The notes beneath the pieces are model-generated. The model made no database searches, was not told the DNA's origin, and saw nothing but the letters and a program-made list of their open reading frames with translations. The translations under genes and the position numbers were made by a program. From contig NWUY0300017062.1 in NCBI GenBank assembly GCA_004151065.3, positions 52,426 through 72,506 on the forward strand: DNA of 20,081 bases, read 5' to 3'. Positions 9,956 to 19,056 of this stretch are shown here, piece after piece (the first letter of the stretch is position 1; the number at the start of each line of letters is the position of its first letter). The DNA is from Larix sibirica (Eukaryota > Streptophyta > Pinopsida > Pinales > Pinaceae).

Positions 9956-10140
9956 TGATCTAGGAGGATATTTCAATTCGATCCAAAATAAAGTCTTCAT
10001 ATGTTGAAAAAAACCACACCATCGTGTAGATCTCATCAAGAGCTTTCCAACGACGTGTGATTCACCCCGAACGGACACCGTATGCCCAAGTTATGTTGTT
10101 TTGAAGTTTCCTCCAAACAATAGAAAATGAAAAAAAGGGT

Positions 10141-10173
10141 GCCACATGGCACACTCATAGTGTGCCATGTGGC
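10141..10173. repeat. Perfect LTR palindrome, 15-bp arms and 3-nt loop
   Basis: GCCACATGGCACACT (10141-10155), CAT, then its exact reverse complement (10159-10173). The 3' LTR keeps the same structure at 13757-13789 with mismatches. Confidence 0.9.
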
Positions 10174-10408
10174 TTGTATAGGTGGACCGTACGTCGATGT
10201 GGCATCACCTTGAGGTACCACATGGTGGATTGCAAGTGATGTGGACTATCGAGCTGGCAGGTTGGTTGATTACATAGACCAATTACACTATGACATGTGG
10301 CATTGGTTTGTATAGTTGGCAGACAAGTGGGCCAAATGGAGGCTGCCATGTGGTAGTTTGATTGGCCACATTACAATCCCATTTACCAAAAATATTGGCA
10401 TGGTTGGT

Positions 10409-10462
10409 GGAATTGAACCCCAAATATTTCGGCACATAATCCTCTGCCCTACCACTCTGCCA
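10409..10462 (-). promoter_or_regulatory. tRNA-like pol III A and B boxes, antisense in the 5' LTR
   Basis: The minus strand has TGGCAGAGTGG at 10452-10462, a full match to the A-box consensus TRGYNNARNGG, and GGTTCAATTCC at 10409-10419, one change from the B box GGTTCGANTCC. The 32-nt gap equals that of a real tRNA gene. The flanks do not form an acceptor stem, so this is not a tRNA gene; a SINE or tRNA remnant captured by the LTR is the best guess. Confidence 0.5.
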
Positions 10463-11347
10463 TATGTGTTCCTTACTATGCATAGTGGGAAATAGTGTAT
10501 TTAAGTTTGAATGTTGGTTCGCTTGGAAAAAGGGTGGGGCCGGGGGCTTAGACCCCAACCCCATGGAATTATTGTAAATTGTTCAAAAACATACCATATA
10601 ACGTGGAATCAAAACTATAGCCGATGGTTATGCCGTATCCAAATTTCAAACTATATGTAATATCCATGGGACTGTTGAGCCAAATTTGAATTATTTAAAC
10701 CATGTTTTTGTTGAGTTTGGGGGTAGAGTATATCACGCAGATTGATTATACAGTCTGGAGTTATTGAGGCATAAAATGCAGGTACCATTGTTGGTAATAT
10801 AGAGCCGATACCAAAGTGAATAGGTTTGATTGGAATGGTGATAGAGGGTCGATGCCTGTGTCATTTCATTTGCCAATGCGCCTCTGTAAAGGTTGGTAAA
10901 ATTGTTCAAAGGGAGTCTCAATTTTATTTATGTGTTTGTATAATTACTTGCCATGTTGTAAATTGTATGAGGCTTTTATAGCCATCCTCGAGAGATTGAG
11001 AGGGTGAGAGGACTTCTTGAGAGAATCCTAAGCTTCTTTGGTAGTTTTCAAAGGTCAGTCTTGTACCAGGAAAAGATCGCGTGATGATCATGTTCAACCT
11101 TTTTTACCACAGCTTAATGGATTGGTCCCTCACTAGAGCTGGACTCGGAGATGTAGCCCATTCAGGGTGAACTCCGTTATCATATGGTGTTTCATATTTA
11201 TGGTTTGCATCATTTGTTTATTCATGTTTTCAGTTCTTTAAGCTTTTTTAAAAGCTTGACATTTAAAGCCTTTTTATAAGTTAATTGTTTAAAGAATTCA
11301 CATGCAATTCAAGCGTTAGATAAGATCCATCATTTTCAGATCATGTT

Positions 11348-11359
11348 TGGTATCAGAGC
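11348..11359 (+). other. Primer-binding site, initiator-Met tRNA type
   Basis: TGGTATCAGAGC, the standard plant sequence complementary to the 3' end of initiator methionine tRNA, 4 bp after the 5' LTR end. It primes minus-strand synthesis in this class. Confidence 0.92.
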
Positions 11360-11485
11360 AGGCTAACCAAGGAATTGAAAGTGTGAATGTTAACTAGATC
11401 AAGGCTTAAACAAGGTGAAGGAGAACTTGAAGAATTTAATCTTGAAATTGGATCAAGATCAAGGCGTGCATTTCTAAAGTAAAGA

Positions 11486-12682
11486 ATGGCTTCTGAAGAA
11501 GTAGAGAACCCTTATGAGACTAATAAGGCATTTCTTGAAGCTTTTTTGGTAATGAAAGCTATGGTAGAAGAATTGTATTCAGATCGAAAGAAAGCAAAAG
11601 AAGAAGGTACATTGTAAGCAAATGGTAAAGGTAAAGGAGTAGGAGGTGGTGGTGAACCTCCTGAAAGTCCTCTATCCTCCTCCTCCTCCTCCTCCTCATC
11701 ATCTTCTACAAGTTCAACCTTAGTTTCTACTTCAAGGAAGAAGGAATCTATGAAAGATAAATCTACATTGTCTTTATTAAAACTTGATGTCAAATTTGAT
11801 TTGCCGATGTATAATGGTGAACTAGATGCATAGAAGCTAGATAAATGGCTTAACTAGATTGAAGTTTACTGCAGGATCCAAAATATTATGGATGAGTCTG
11901 CAACAGTCCAGCTTGCTACTCTCCGTATGGGTAGAATAACCTTGATATGGTGAGAGAGTAAGACCCAGGATGATCTCCATACTAAATGTGAAGTAATTAC
12001 TTCCTGGTTTGAGTTTACATCTGCATTGAAGAAATAATTTTATCCATTGGGTTACATGTAACAGGTAGTCATGTATTGACAAATTTTTAGGCAAGGTAAG
12101 GGTCAGAGTGTACAAGAACACATGCAGGAGTTTAGGAAAAGAACAATGATTTTTGGTGTTTCTTTATATACACATGATACCTTGTTAAAATACATAGGTG
12201 GATTACATGATTATCTGAAACATACCATGCTTATTTTTAATCCAAATAACATTGACGAGGTTAGTGTGCAAGCAATTCATCTTGAAATAGGTAGAAGGGA
12301 TATCCATGGTAGTTTCTTAGCTGAATCTAGTCAGTTGAAAGAAGGCGAGGGTAAAGGGAAAATCAAGCATATAGCTACAATGAAGAAAGGGGATACAAAG
12401 CTTTCATGTTCGCATTTCCAGAGAGATGGGCATGATGAAGAACATTGTTGGAAGCTACACCTGGAATTGAATCCAAAATGGGCTAAGCACCAAAGAGGTA
12501 AGACAAAGATTGCGGCCATAGTCCAAGATCTCGGATTTGAATCCGAAGATGAAACTAAGGTGATAGCCATGGGTCTTAAAGGTAACATTTATGCTACTAG
12601 TTGTAGTTCATTTGCTTCTATTTCAAGGTTTGTTATAAGCCCGGTGAAAGAAAGAGGATTGAATTATTTCACATACGAGTAA
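11486..12682 (+). pseudogene. Inner element gag, seven in-frame stops
   Basis: The structural protein that would package the element's RNA. One frame of 398 codons runs from ATG 11486 (MASEEVENPYETNKAFLEAF) to TAA 12680-12682. Order: a charged N-terminus, Gly- and Ser-rich stretch with about 12 Ser (11665-11705), a capsid-like core (LDVKFDLPMYNGELD, later KK*FYPLGYM, RQGKGQSVQEHMQEFRKR and LLKYIGGLHDYLKHT), and a zinc knuckle at 12407-12448. The knuckle reads CSHFQRDGHDEEHC, so the second Cys is Phe. Stops fall at codons where the context suggests CAA, CAG or TGG originally. The ATG is chosen because it opens this frame 126 bp after the primer-binding site. Confidence 0.87.
11675..11697 (+). 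repeat. (TCC)n microsatellite in gag
   Basis: About seven and a half TCC units coding part of the poly-Ser tract of the inner gag. Confidence 0.9.
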
Positions 12683-13071
12683 TATCCAAGAACACTGAGA
12701 CAGACACACTTATTGATAGTGGGTCTTAGGTGAATCTAATTTATGAGCAGGTGGTTAGAAAGTTGGGATTAGAGATGAAACTTCATCCTAAACGATACCC
12801 TTTGGGATGGGTTCGTGAAGATTCAAAATTAAATGTGTCTCATCAATGTAAATTGAAGTTTTCCATCGCATCCAATTTTGTAGATGAGGTAGAATTGGAT
12901 GTAGTCCCTTTAGACATTTGTGGGATTGTGTTAGGGAGTCCATACTTATTTGATAGAAAAGCCATCTTCTCCGGGGAGCATAATATGTACCATTTCTTCA
13001 AGGACGGTATCAAATACATTGTAAGAGATCATAAAATGAAAAGTGATCATTCTATTGCTGCTATAGGGTAG
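12656..13071 (+). pseudogene. Inner element aspartic protease
   Basis: Frame +1, shifted relative to gag by a small indel near 12655, reads ELFHIRVISKNTETDTLIDSGS, a stop (TAG 12727-12729, probably from CAG), then VNLIYEQVVRKLGL. The catalytic motif Asp-Ser-Gly-Ser lies at 12715-12726 and is intact. It continues with YPLGWV, CKLKFSIASNFVDEVELDVV and LDICGIVLGSPYLFDRKA, where ILGSPYL is the flap-end signature of plant gypsy retropepsins. A TAG at 13069-13071 precedes MKMLVNASKRLTLMSVK, the stretch that in autonomous relatives leads into reverse transcriptase. Here no polymerase follows. Confidence 0.85.
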
Positions 13072-13569
13072 ATGAAGATGTTGGTAAATGCAAGCAAGCG
13101 TTTAACTCTCATGTCAGTAAAAGGTTGTGGTTTTGAAAATGCATTGGTTAAGGTCAATACTAATCAAATGCCACTGGATACACTATAGGTACAACATGAG
13201 GGGTTACAACATGAAAGCATCTTGGTTGATGGAAAATCCGATCCATTGGTTTTTAATGCTTCTGTAAAGAAATACAAGTTTACTATGGGTTCATTCTATT
13301 TGACATCTGCATGTTCAGTTTTATGTCTGCTTTTGATACTATTTAGTTGTGTTTGGATAGTAGCTTCAACATTGAATGCAAATTTATGTAAAAGTGCTGG
13401 AATGATTAAGTTTTTCAACAATATGATGGTTGTTTTCATCTTTGTTATGATGAGCCAGGTGATCCTAAACCGAGAAGGTTAGATGGTGGAAACAAGACAA
13501 GTGTGTCCTCACTGTTTTTCTGAGTAAATCCAGGATTTTGCTAGTCCAAAAGCTTTCTGGTGGGGAGGT
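13072..13569 (+). pseudogene. Hydrophobic C-terminal reading frame of the inner element, unrecognised
   Basis: Continues in the protease frame with stops at 13186-13188, 13480-13482 and 13525-13527. The longest open part (13222-13482, 86 codons) has two strongly hydrophobic segments, at residues 28-49 (SACSVLCLLLILFSCVWIVA) and 64-82 (FNNMMVVFIFVMMSQVIL), which look like membrane spans. After the next stop come CPHCFSE (a C-x2-C pair at 13504-13515) and FASPKAFWWGGL running into the LTR. No family recognised. It may be an envelope-like or accessory domain left when the polymerase region was lost, or chance hydrophobicity in a T-rich stretch. That it fills the space up to the polypurine tract in one frame favours real coding ancestry. 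Confidence 0.5.
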
Positions 13570-13570
13570 T
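13557..13570 (+). other. Polypurine tract of the inner element
   Basis: CTGGTGGGGAGGTT directly before the 3' LTR start TGATCC; GGTGGGGAGG is the purine core, interrupted by one T. Confidence 0.8.
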
Positions 13571-13756
13571 TGATCCAGGAGGATCTTTCAAGTCGATCCA
13601 AAATAAAGTACTTAGTTGATGAACATAACCACTCCATCACCTAGATATCGTCAAGAGCCTTCCAACGACGTGTGATTTTCCCCGAACGGACACTGTATGC
13701 CCGAGTTATGTTGTTCTGAAGTTTTGTCCAAACAATGGAAAAATGAAAAAAAGGGT

Positions 13757-13789
13757 GCCACATATCACACTTAGAGTGTGCCACATGGC
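13757..13789. repeat. LTR palindrome, imperfect copy
   Basis: Counterpart of 10141-10173: GCCACATATCACACT, TAG, AGTGTGCCACATGGC. Two positions in the left arm and one in the right differ from the 5' LTR copy. Confidence 0.8.
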
Positions 13790-14015
13790 CTGCACAAGTG
13801 GATCGTGTGTCAACGTGGAAGCACCCTGAGGTACCACGTGGTGGATTGCAGGTGATATGGACCATCGAGCTAGCAGGTTGGTTGATTATGTGGACCAATT
13901 ACATTGTGACATGTTTTTATAGTTGGCAGATAAGTGGACCAATCAGAGGTTTCCATGTGGTAGTTCGGTTGGCCACATTGCAATCAAATTTACCAAAAAT
14001 ATTGGTGTGGATGGG

Positions 14016-14069
14016 GGAATCGAACCCCATATCTCTTGGTACATAATCTTATGCCCTACCGCTCCACCA
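14016..14069 (-). promoter_or_regulatory. tRNA-like pol III A and B boxes, antisense in the 3' LTR
   Basis: TGGTGGAGCGG at 14059-14069 (fits TRGYNNARNGG) and GGTTCGATTCC at 14016-14026 (exact B box), 32 nt apart, same geometry as in the 5' LTR. The T-arm GGGGTTCGATTCCCC is almost complete. No matching acceptor stem. Confidence 0.5.
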
Positions 14070-14950
14070 TATGTGTTCCTTACTATGCATAGTGGGAAAT
14101 ATTGTATTTAAGTTTGAATGTTGATTCATTTGGAAAAAAAGGTCAGGGCTGGGGGCTTAGCCCCCGAATCCATGACATTATTGTAAATTGTTCAAAACCA
14201 TACCATATAACGTGGAATCAACATTTTGGTCGACGATTATGCGATATCCAAAGTTCAAACTATATGTAATATCCACGAGACTGTTGAACCAAATTTGAAT
14301 TATTTAAACCATGTTTTTGTTGAGTTCAGGGGTAGAGCACAACACGTAGATTGACTATACAGTCCAGAGTTATGGAGGCATAAAGCACATATACCTTAAT
14401 TGGTATATCGATTCGAGGCCAAAGTGAACAGGTTTGATTGGAATGGGGATAGAGGGTCGATGCCCATGTCATTTCGATTGCCAATGCACCTTTGTAAAGG
14501 CTGGTAAAATTGTTTAAAGGGAGTCTCGATTTATTTATGTGTCTGTATAATTACTTGCCATGTTGTAAACTGTTTGTGGCTTTTACATCCATCCTCGAGA
14601 GATTGTGAGGGTGAGAGGAATTATTGAGAGAATACCGAGCTTCTTTGGCAATTTTCAAAGGCCATTCTTGTACCAGGCAAAGGTAACGTGATGATCATGT
14701 TCAACATTTTTTACCACAGCTTAATGGATTGGTCCTTCATTGGAGCTAGACCCGGAGATGTATCCCATTCAGGGTGAACTCTGTTATCATATGGTGTTTC
14801 AGATTTATGGTTTGCATCATTTGTTTATTCATGTTTTCAGTTCTTTAAGCCTTTTTAAAAGATTGATATTTAAAGCCTTTTTAAAAGTTATCTGTTTAAA
14901 GAATTCACGTGCAATTCAAGCGTTAGATAAGATTCGTCATTTTCAGATCA

Positions 14951-14955
14951 CCAAA
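14951..14955. repeat. Target-site duplication of the inner element, right
   Basis: CCAAA; in the host's minus-strand frame it is part of the codons for Ile-Trp. See 9951-9955 for the partner. Confidence 0.6.
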
Positions 14956-15250
14956 TGTGGGTTGACATGATGCAAGTGGAGGCTCCTTCAACAGTGATAC
15001 ATCATTGAATAATCAAGTTTTTTATGGTGATAGGAACCTGGAAGTGTACCGAAGAAGGCATTCAAGGTTTATATTATTCTAAATCGAAGGTCATCATATG
15101 AGCATCAGGAGGATCTACCGCACCTAATGTAGACAAGAGAGACTTGCCTTGCATGAGGTAGTTCTAGAGAACTAAGATAGACATGGTTGCAGGGGATTGA
15201 GCCAAGTCATCCACAATATTGTAATATGAGTAGCTCTAGCGTTGGGGTTA
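14951..15250 (-). pseudogene. Outer element protease, N-terminal part before the insertion
   Basis: On the minus strand: YYNIVDDLAQSPATM (15181-15225), then KSLLSTLGAVDPPDAHMM and FDLE, stops, FQVPITIK, and GASTCIMSTHIW ending at 14951. This is the pol linker plus the active-site half of a plant Ty3/gypsy protease. The expected catalytic Asp (D-E-G-A-S) is replaced by Val in VEGAS at 14981-14992, so the enzyme was dead regardless of the insertion. The remaining half starts KKLGSPEL at 9950. Four or more stops lie in the frame. Confidence 0.8.
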
Positions 15251-15599
15251 TGAGTGGTGCGAATCAAAGGGATCTTAGGGACCCTTGGAAGAGGTTCTGC
15301 ATTATGCTGAGGTGGATGTAAGGGTCCTTTTGGTAGGGGCGAATCCATGTCCTTATCATAATGGCCAAGTTCAACTAGCATGCCATGTCTATAGGTTGGC
15401 ATCGGTTGAAATCGTGAAGATATTCTGGAAGGAAGGGTTTGTGGGATGAATTAACATGGGCATTTGAATAAGATGCGGTATCGTTGGTTATGTTGTGACT
15501 ACCCCTTGTGGTGGGAAGGAGTTTTGCAGTACCATAAATCAAGATATGGTAGGATGGGGAGGTGGAACACCATTTTGACCATGAGAGGTGTTGCCTGCT

Positions 15600-17290
15600 T
15601 CATGTTTATTGGCCTCATCCCACAATTGGAAATATGTGGATGATAGCAAGTGTAATGTCCATAGACTCCACAAAAGAAACACAGATGGTTAGTTTGTAAC
15701 TAAGGGTTATTTCCCTACTTCGCAAATTTATCTGGATCCCGATTTGCAAGGTTTGGGTTACCTCCAGTATTAATAGGAGGGTTAGGGGGTTGGCCTCCAC
15801 CTTCTTGGTTCTAGTTGTTTCCCTTGTTGTTGTTGTTGTTGTTCTTCTTCTTCTTCTTAGGATTGGGTTGCACATTTTGGTTATTTGATGTAGGCAAAGT
15901 GGGCATGTTTTGCTGAGCATAAAAATTGCCATGAGGAAAAGGGGGAGCATGAGGATGTGGTGAGAGTTGTTGTCCTAATGGAAGGCCAAGTAATGGGTAA
16001 TAAGATTTAATGGCTAGTGAGGACACATATATGGTAGAATTGATACCACACATAAAACCACTACATGCCAGGTCATGAACATGGGGGGCATGTAGAGCAG
16101 TAGAGTAAGGAGTACTCATGCCTGCATGCGAGGATGAGATCGAAGGATCAAGAGGATAATAGAGCATAACAGATTCCACTAAATGACTACGCTTAACACT
16201 AGTGGTATTACCACGTGAATAACTACTCGTGGAGGTGGGAAATTGGTTATATGGATTTGGGGTGGATGCAATGACACCAATCACACCATTTGCAGAATGG
16301 AATGCCCATAGCGGATTCCTACATGAGGATTCACCACTGGGTGCATCAAGGATGATAGAATATAGGTAACTAGACTGAGCATAAATGAGGTTGTATTACT
16401 GAGACTTCAAGATGTCTCCCTCTTCCTATTGCGGTCATTAAGAAGCAACATCCTTGGCTATGGTAGGCAATAATGACTTCAAGAACCAATCTAGGAAAAT
16501 ACAGTCATGCAACTAGATTTTACAAAGACTCCTCCATCTTCACCATTCATGGATATGGTCGATGATATGGGTAGTTGTTATCTAATGGCACGACAAAAGG
16601 ATATCAACACCCATGTCATATCAAGCAGGTAACTGGAAGAAGGTAAAAAAAGTGGAAGATAAGGACACAAAGTTGGGATGTATCGCACATGGCTACTCAA
16701 TCTACTACTTTAGTAAGGGTCCTTTCGAATAAACAAAAATAGATGGAATCATCCATGATGATATTAGAGGAGCACCATAGGTAGAAGGACATGAAATAGT
16801 TGGAAGGTAATTTGGTGGGTATTTGAGGCCACCTAGGGTCATGTATAATGGGGGCATTGTTTAGTCTAGTCAAATCAGGTACGCTCAGACTACACATAAA
16901 AGGAAGACCACATAAAAGGAAGACTTGGTGTGGGAAGTGTGGAAGAGATCACATTTCCATTGGTATTTTGGTTGTTGTATCCACCAGATGGATTACCTCT
17001 GAGGTTTCTACCATTGGTAAGACCTCCACTAGAGGTTGGGATAACACTAGAGATGTTGGTTGTTGGGTTCCCAAAGGGTGAGTGGAATTGGGAGAAGGTG
17101 GCAATTCGGGCTAGGAGGAGCCTGAATTTGATAATCCCGAAGGGGAACTAAAGGAGTAGGGAAGTTGTTTAGTTCAAACATGTTGACGTGGACTAATAGT
17201 TTGTCTAAGAATCTTGTATAAGGGGGATAATCCTCAAAGTAATCTAGAGTACCTTGGAGGAGCAATCTTGACACAGAGGAATAATTACTA
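15600..17290 (-). pseudogene. Outer element gag, heavily decayed
   Basis: Order on the minus strand: a Pro-rich N-terminal part (about 17060-17290, start uncertain), PRWPQIPTKLPS and YLWCSSNIIMDDSIYFCLFE (16710-16870), HIIDHIHEW and DWFLKSLLPTIAKDVAS (about 16440-16570), YNLIYAQSSYL, a His/Pro/Gln/Asn-rich hinge (15811-16284), a Lys/Asn run, and CFFCGVYGHYTC (15645-15681). The last is a CCHC-like zinc knuckle whose final Cys spacing is wrong for the standard C-x2-C-x4-H-x4-C. Gag forms the particle that holds the element RNA. Stops at least six times in the core, mostly TAG, TAA or TGA where CAG, CAA or CGA would fit; small frameshifts occur around the capsid core and the hinge. Confidence 0.82.
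15824..15858 (-). repeat. (CAA)n/(GAA)n trinucleotide run in outer gag
   Basis: Plus strand TTG units then TTC units; on the coding strand these give a Lys run followed by an Asn run before the zinc knuckle. Confidence 0.85.
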
Positions 17291-19040
17291 CCTCAACAAC
17301 TCTATGTAGGACTAATAAAAGGGATCTTAAATAAACCACACTAATTCTAGATGATTACTTATGTAGACAACAAGTGTAGAATGTGTGTAACAAGTGATCT
17401 AACTAAGAAAACAACTAATGTAAAAGATGAGCACCCTAGAAAGTAACATACACACTAGTACTACAAAGAGAGCTATCAAAAAAGAAGAATGTGAAAATAA
17501 AAACTTTCTCAAATCTTCCCCAACAAGTGGTAGTGACATTCACAGCTGATAAAGAAGTAGAAATATGAACAAGGGCCTTCCAACCACTTAACTCAATGGG
17601 ATCTCAACTCCACCAAGAAAGTGAGTGAAGGTGAAAATGAGACAATTATAGAGTAGGACACTCAGAGAAAAATCCAGTCAACCTACAAGTATCTGTCTCA
17701 TATGACCTACTTCCTGTGAGAACCCCTTGGGTAGGTGCTTAGATGATTGGCCACTAAGTTGTCTTTCTTTGAGAGCATGCAACATGTTTCCTTGCCTTCA
17801 AGCTAAAATCAAACATAATATTCAATATTGAAAGGGATATGAGTCCCAATCAAACCCACAGTCCCAACCTTGGAACTATCTACTCTGAAGAGAATGCCTA
17901 TTGCCAAACTGGTCGTGAACCACTAAAAAAAATGATTTTAAGTTCCCTTAAAGGTTAATATCTATGTCTCATATGTAAAGTGACTAAGGGGAACTATTTG
18001 GATGCTTATCCCCAAAGTCCTAACCTAACTAAAATGTTGGCCCTCAAGTGAGGGATTTTAGTGTGTTTAATTTAGAGGTTAATTCTTAGGCTCCACTTGG
18101 GGTCATGAACCAAGTGATGTTGAACTTAAGGTGTGGAGGTGTGTGCAGAAGTGGTCTGCACAACAAGAAATTAAATTGCAAGGAAATGTAAATGCTTGAA
18201 AGCAAAGAGTATAAAGAAAGACATATAATAATCAATACTAAAAACAAGAGATGTTATTTCTTGAAACAAAATCTATTTCTTTCTTTAATGAACACTGAAC
18301 CACTTCTAAGTTCTGAAGCAAACAACACTTCCAAACAAAGACTAGAAATGGACTAGTGTAATGCAAGCAATACTAATAATTGATACGAATATGTGTACAA
18401 AAGTTTCTTTTCTCAACTATTTTATTTCTAGTGAAAGGTTAAAATAGCTGGCTAATTTCAAGCAAACTTGCAAAGAAGAGAGAAGAAGGCTCTCAACGAG
18501 CCAAACAAAGTAGCTTTAAAAAAAACAGGAAATCAAGTAATGCTTAATTCATTAAAAAAAATTGTTGAAACAAAAATATAAACCGAAAAGAACTCCAAAA
18601 TGGAACCCTAAAAATAGTAATACTAATATTTCACAATCTTTTCTCTACCTACATTGTCCAATTGAAAGCACTAATCAACCAATAAAACACAAATAAGGTG
18701 TAAATGGTAAACAAAAATTGAACGACAACTTGTAATAGCAACCCGAATGAAACTGAAAGAGAGTGAAATAGTAATCGATTGAATCGTGGGAAAAAATGTG
18801 TTTTTCCGAGGAGTTGCGGTTTTGGAAGGAAAAATTGCAACAAGTGCGACTTGAAGCTGAAACTGAAAAAATAAAAAAATGTAGCTCGCGGTCATGGCAA
18901 ACATCTTATGGTTTTCACCCAGGTTACCTATCTGCAAACATATAACTACAAGCATCAATAAAACTACCCTAATCGCCTATGGATGGGGCTGGAAAAATGG
19001 TTTCAACACAATCAAGGATGAATTAAAGGATTCATCACTA
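17291..19040 (-). other. Long leader of the outer element
   Basis: About 1.75 kb between primer-binding site and the first gag-like sequence. No domain seen in any frame; short minus-strand frames at 18649-18958 look like chance. It may be an untranslated leader with packaging signals. Confidence 0.5.
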
Positions 19041-19052
19041 GTGGAGTCGCCA
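19041..19052 (-). other. Primer-binding site of the outer element
   Basis: TGGCGACTCCAC on the minus strand, 4 bp after the LTR end AACA. TGG is the complement of the tRNA CCA end, and TGGCGACTC is a primer site often met in plant Ty3/gypsy elements. The primer tRNA is probably Arg, which I state from memory and hold loosely. Confidence 0.75.
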
Positions 19053-19056
19053 AATT

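Larger units (their letters stand above)
9956..11343 (+). repeat. Inner element 5' LTR (1,388 bp)
   Basis: TGATCTAGG...TTTTCAGATCA. Aligns with 13571-14950 throughout. Contains a perfect palindrome (10141-10173), antisense tRNA-like A and B boxes (10409-10462), and CpG sites of the other copy changed to TG or CA (for example CACATG at the position of CACGTG near 13836). Confidence 0.92.
9956..14950 (+). mobile_element. Inner Ty3/gypsy-type element with gag and protease but no polymerase
   Basis: A 4,995-bp plus-strand element nested antisense inside the outer element. LTRs of 1,388 and 1,380 bp begin TGATC and end GATCA (5-bp inverted ends). Between them are an initiator-Met-type primer-binding site, a short leader, gag with an eroded zinc knuckle, protease with DSGS, a hydrophobic frame, and a purine tract. 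The internal region is only 2,227 bp and contains no reverse transcriptase, RNase H or integrase. This matches the plant class of terminal-repeat elements with gag only (TR-GAG), here with protease added. LTR copies look about 85-88% alike by eye, slightly younger than the outer element, as nesting requires. Confidence 0.9.
13571..14950 (+). repeat. Inner element 3' LTR (1,380 bp)
   Basis: TGATCCAGG...TTTTCAGATCA, partner of 9956-11343. It has a deletion of about ten bases near 13915 compared with the 5' copy. It keeps a CACGTG G-box core in CCACGTGG near 13836 and another CACGTG near 14906. Confidence 0.92.

Noticed and set aside
11512-11793. 93-codon minus-strand frame with an acidic run
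   Set aside because: It is the antisense of the inner gag's poly-Ser tract; the (TCC)n repeat gives poly-Glu on the other strand.
12331-12588. 85-codon minus-strand frame
   Set aside because: Antisense shadow of the inner gag zinc-knuckle region.
14005-14080. A functional tRNA gene in the LTR
   Set aside because: A and B boxes fit, but the flanks do not pair as an acceptor stem and no proper anticodon stem forms.
15172-15402. 76-codon minus-strand frame
   Set aside because: Its C-terminal part is out of frame with the recognisable YYNIVDDLAQSP protein sequence, so at least that part is a shadow.
16848-17151. Plus-strand frames of 73-77 codons
   Set aside because: They overlap the outer gag, whose minus-strand IPTKLPS motif defines the true strand.
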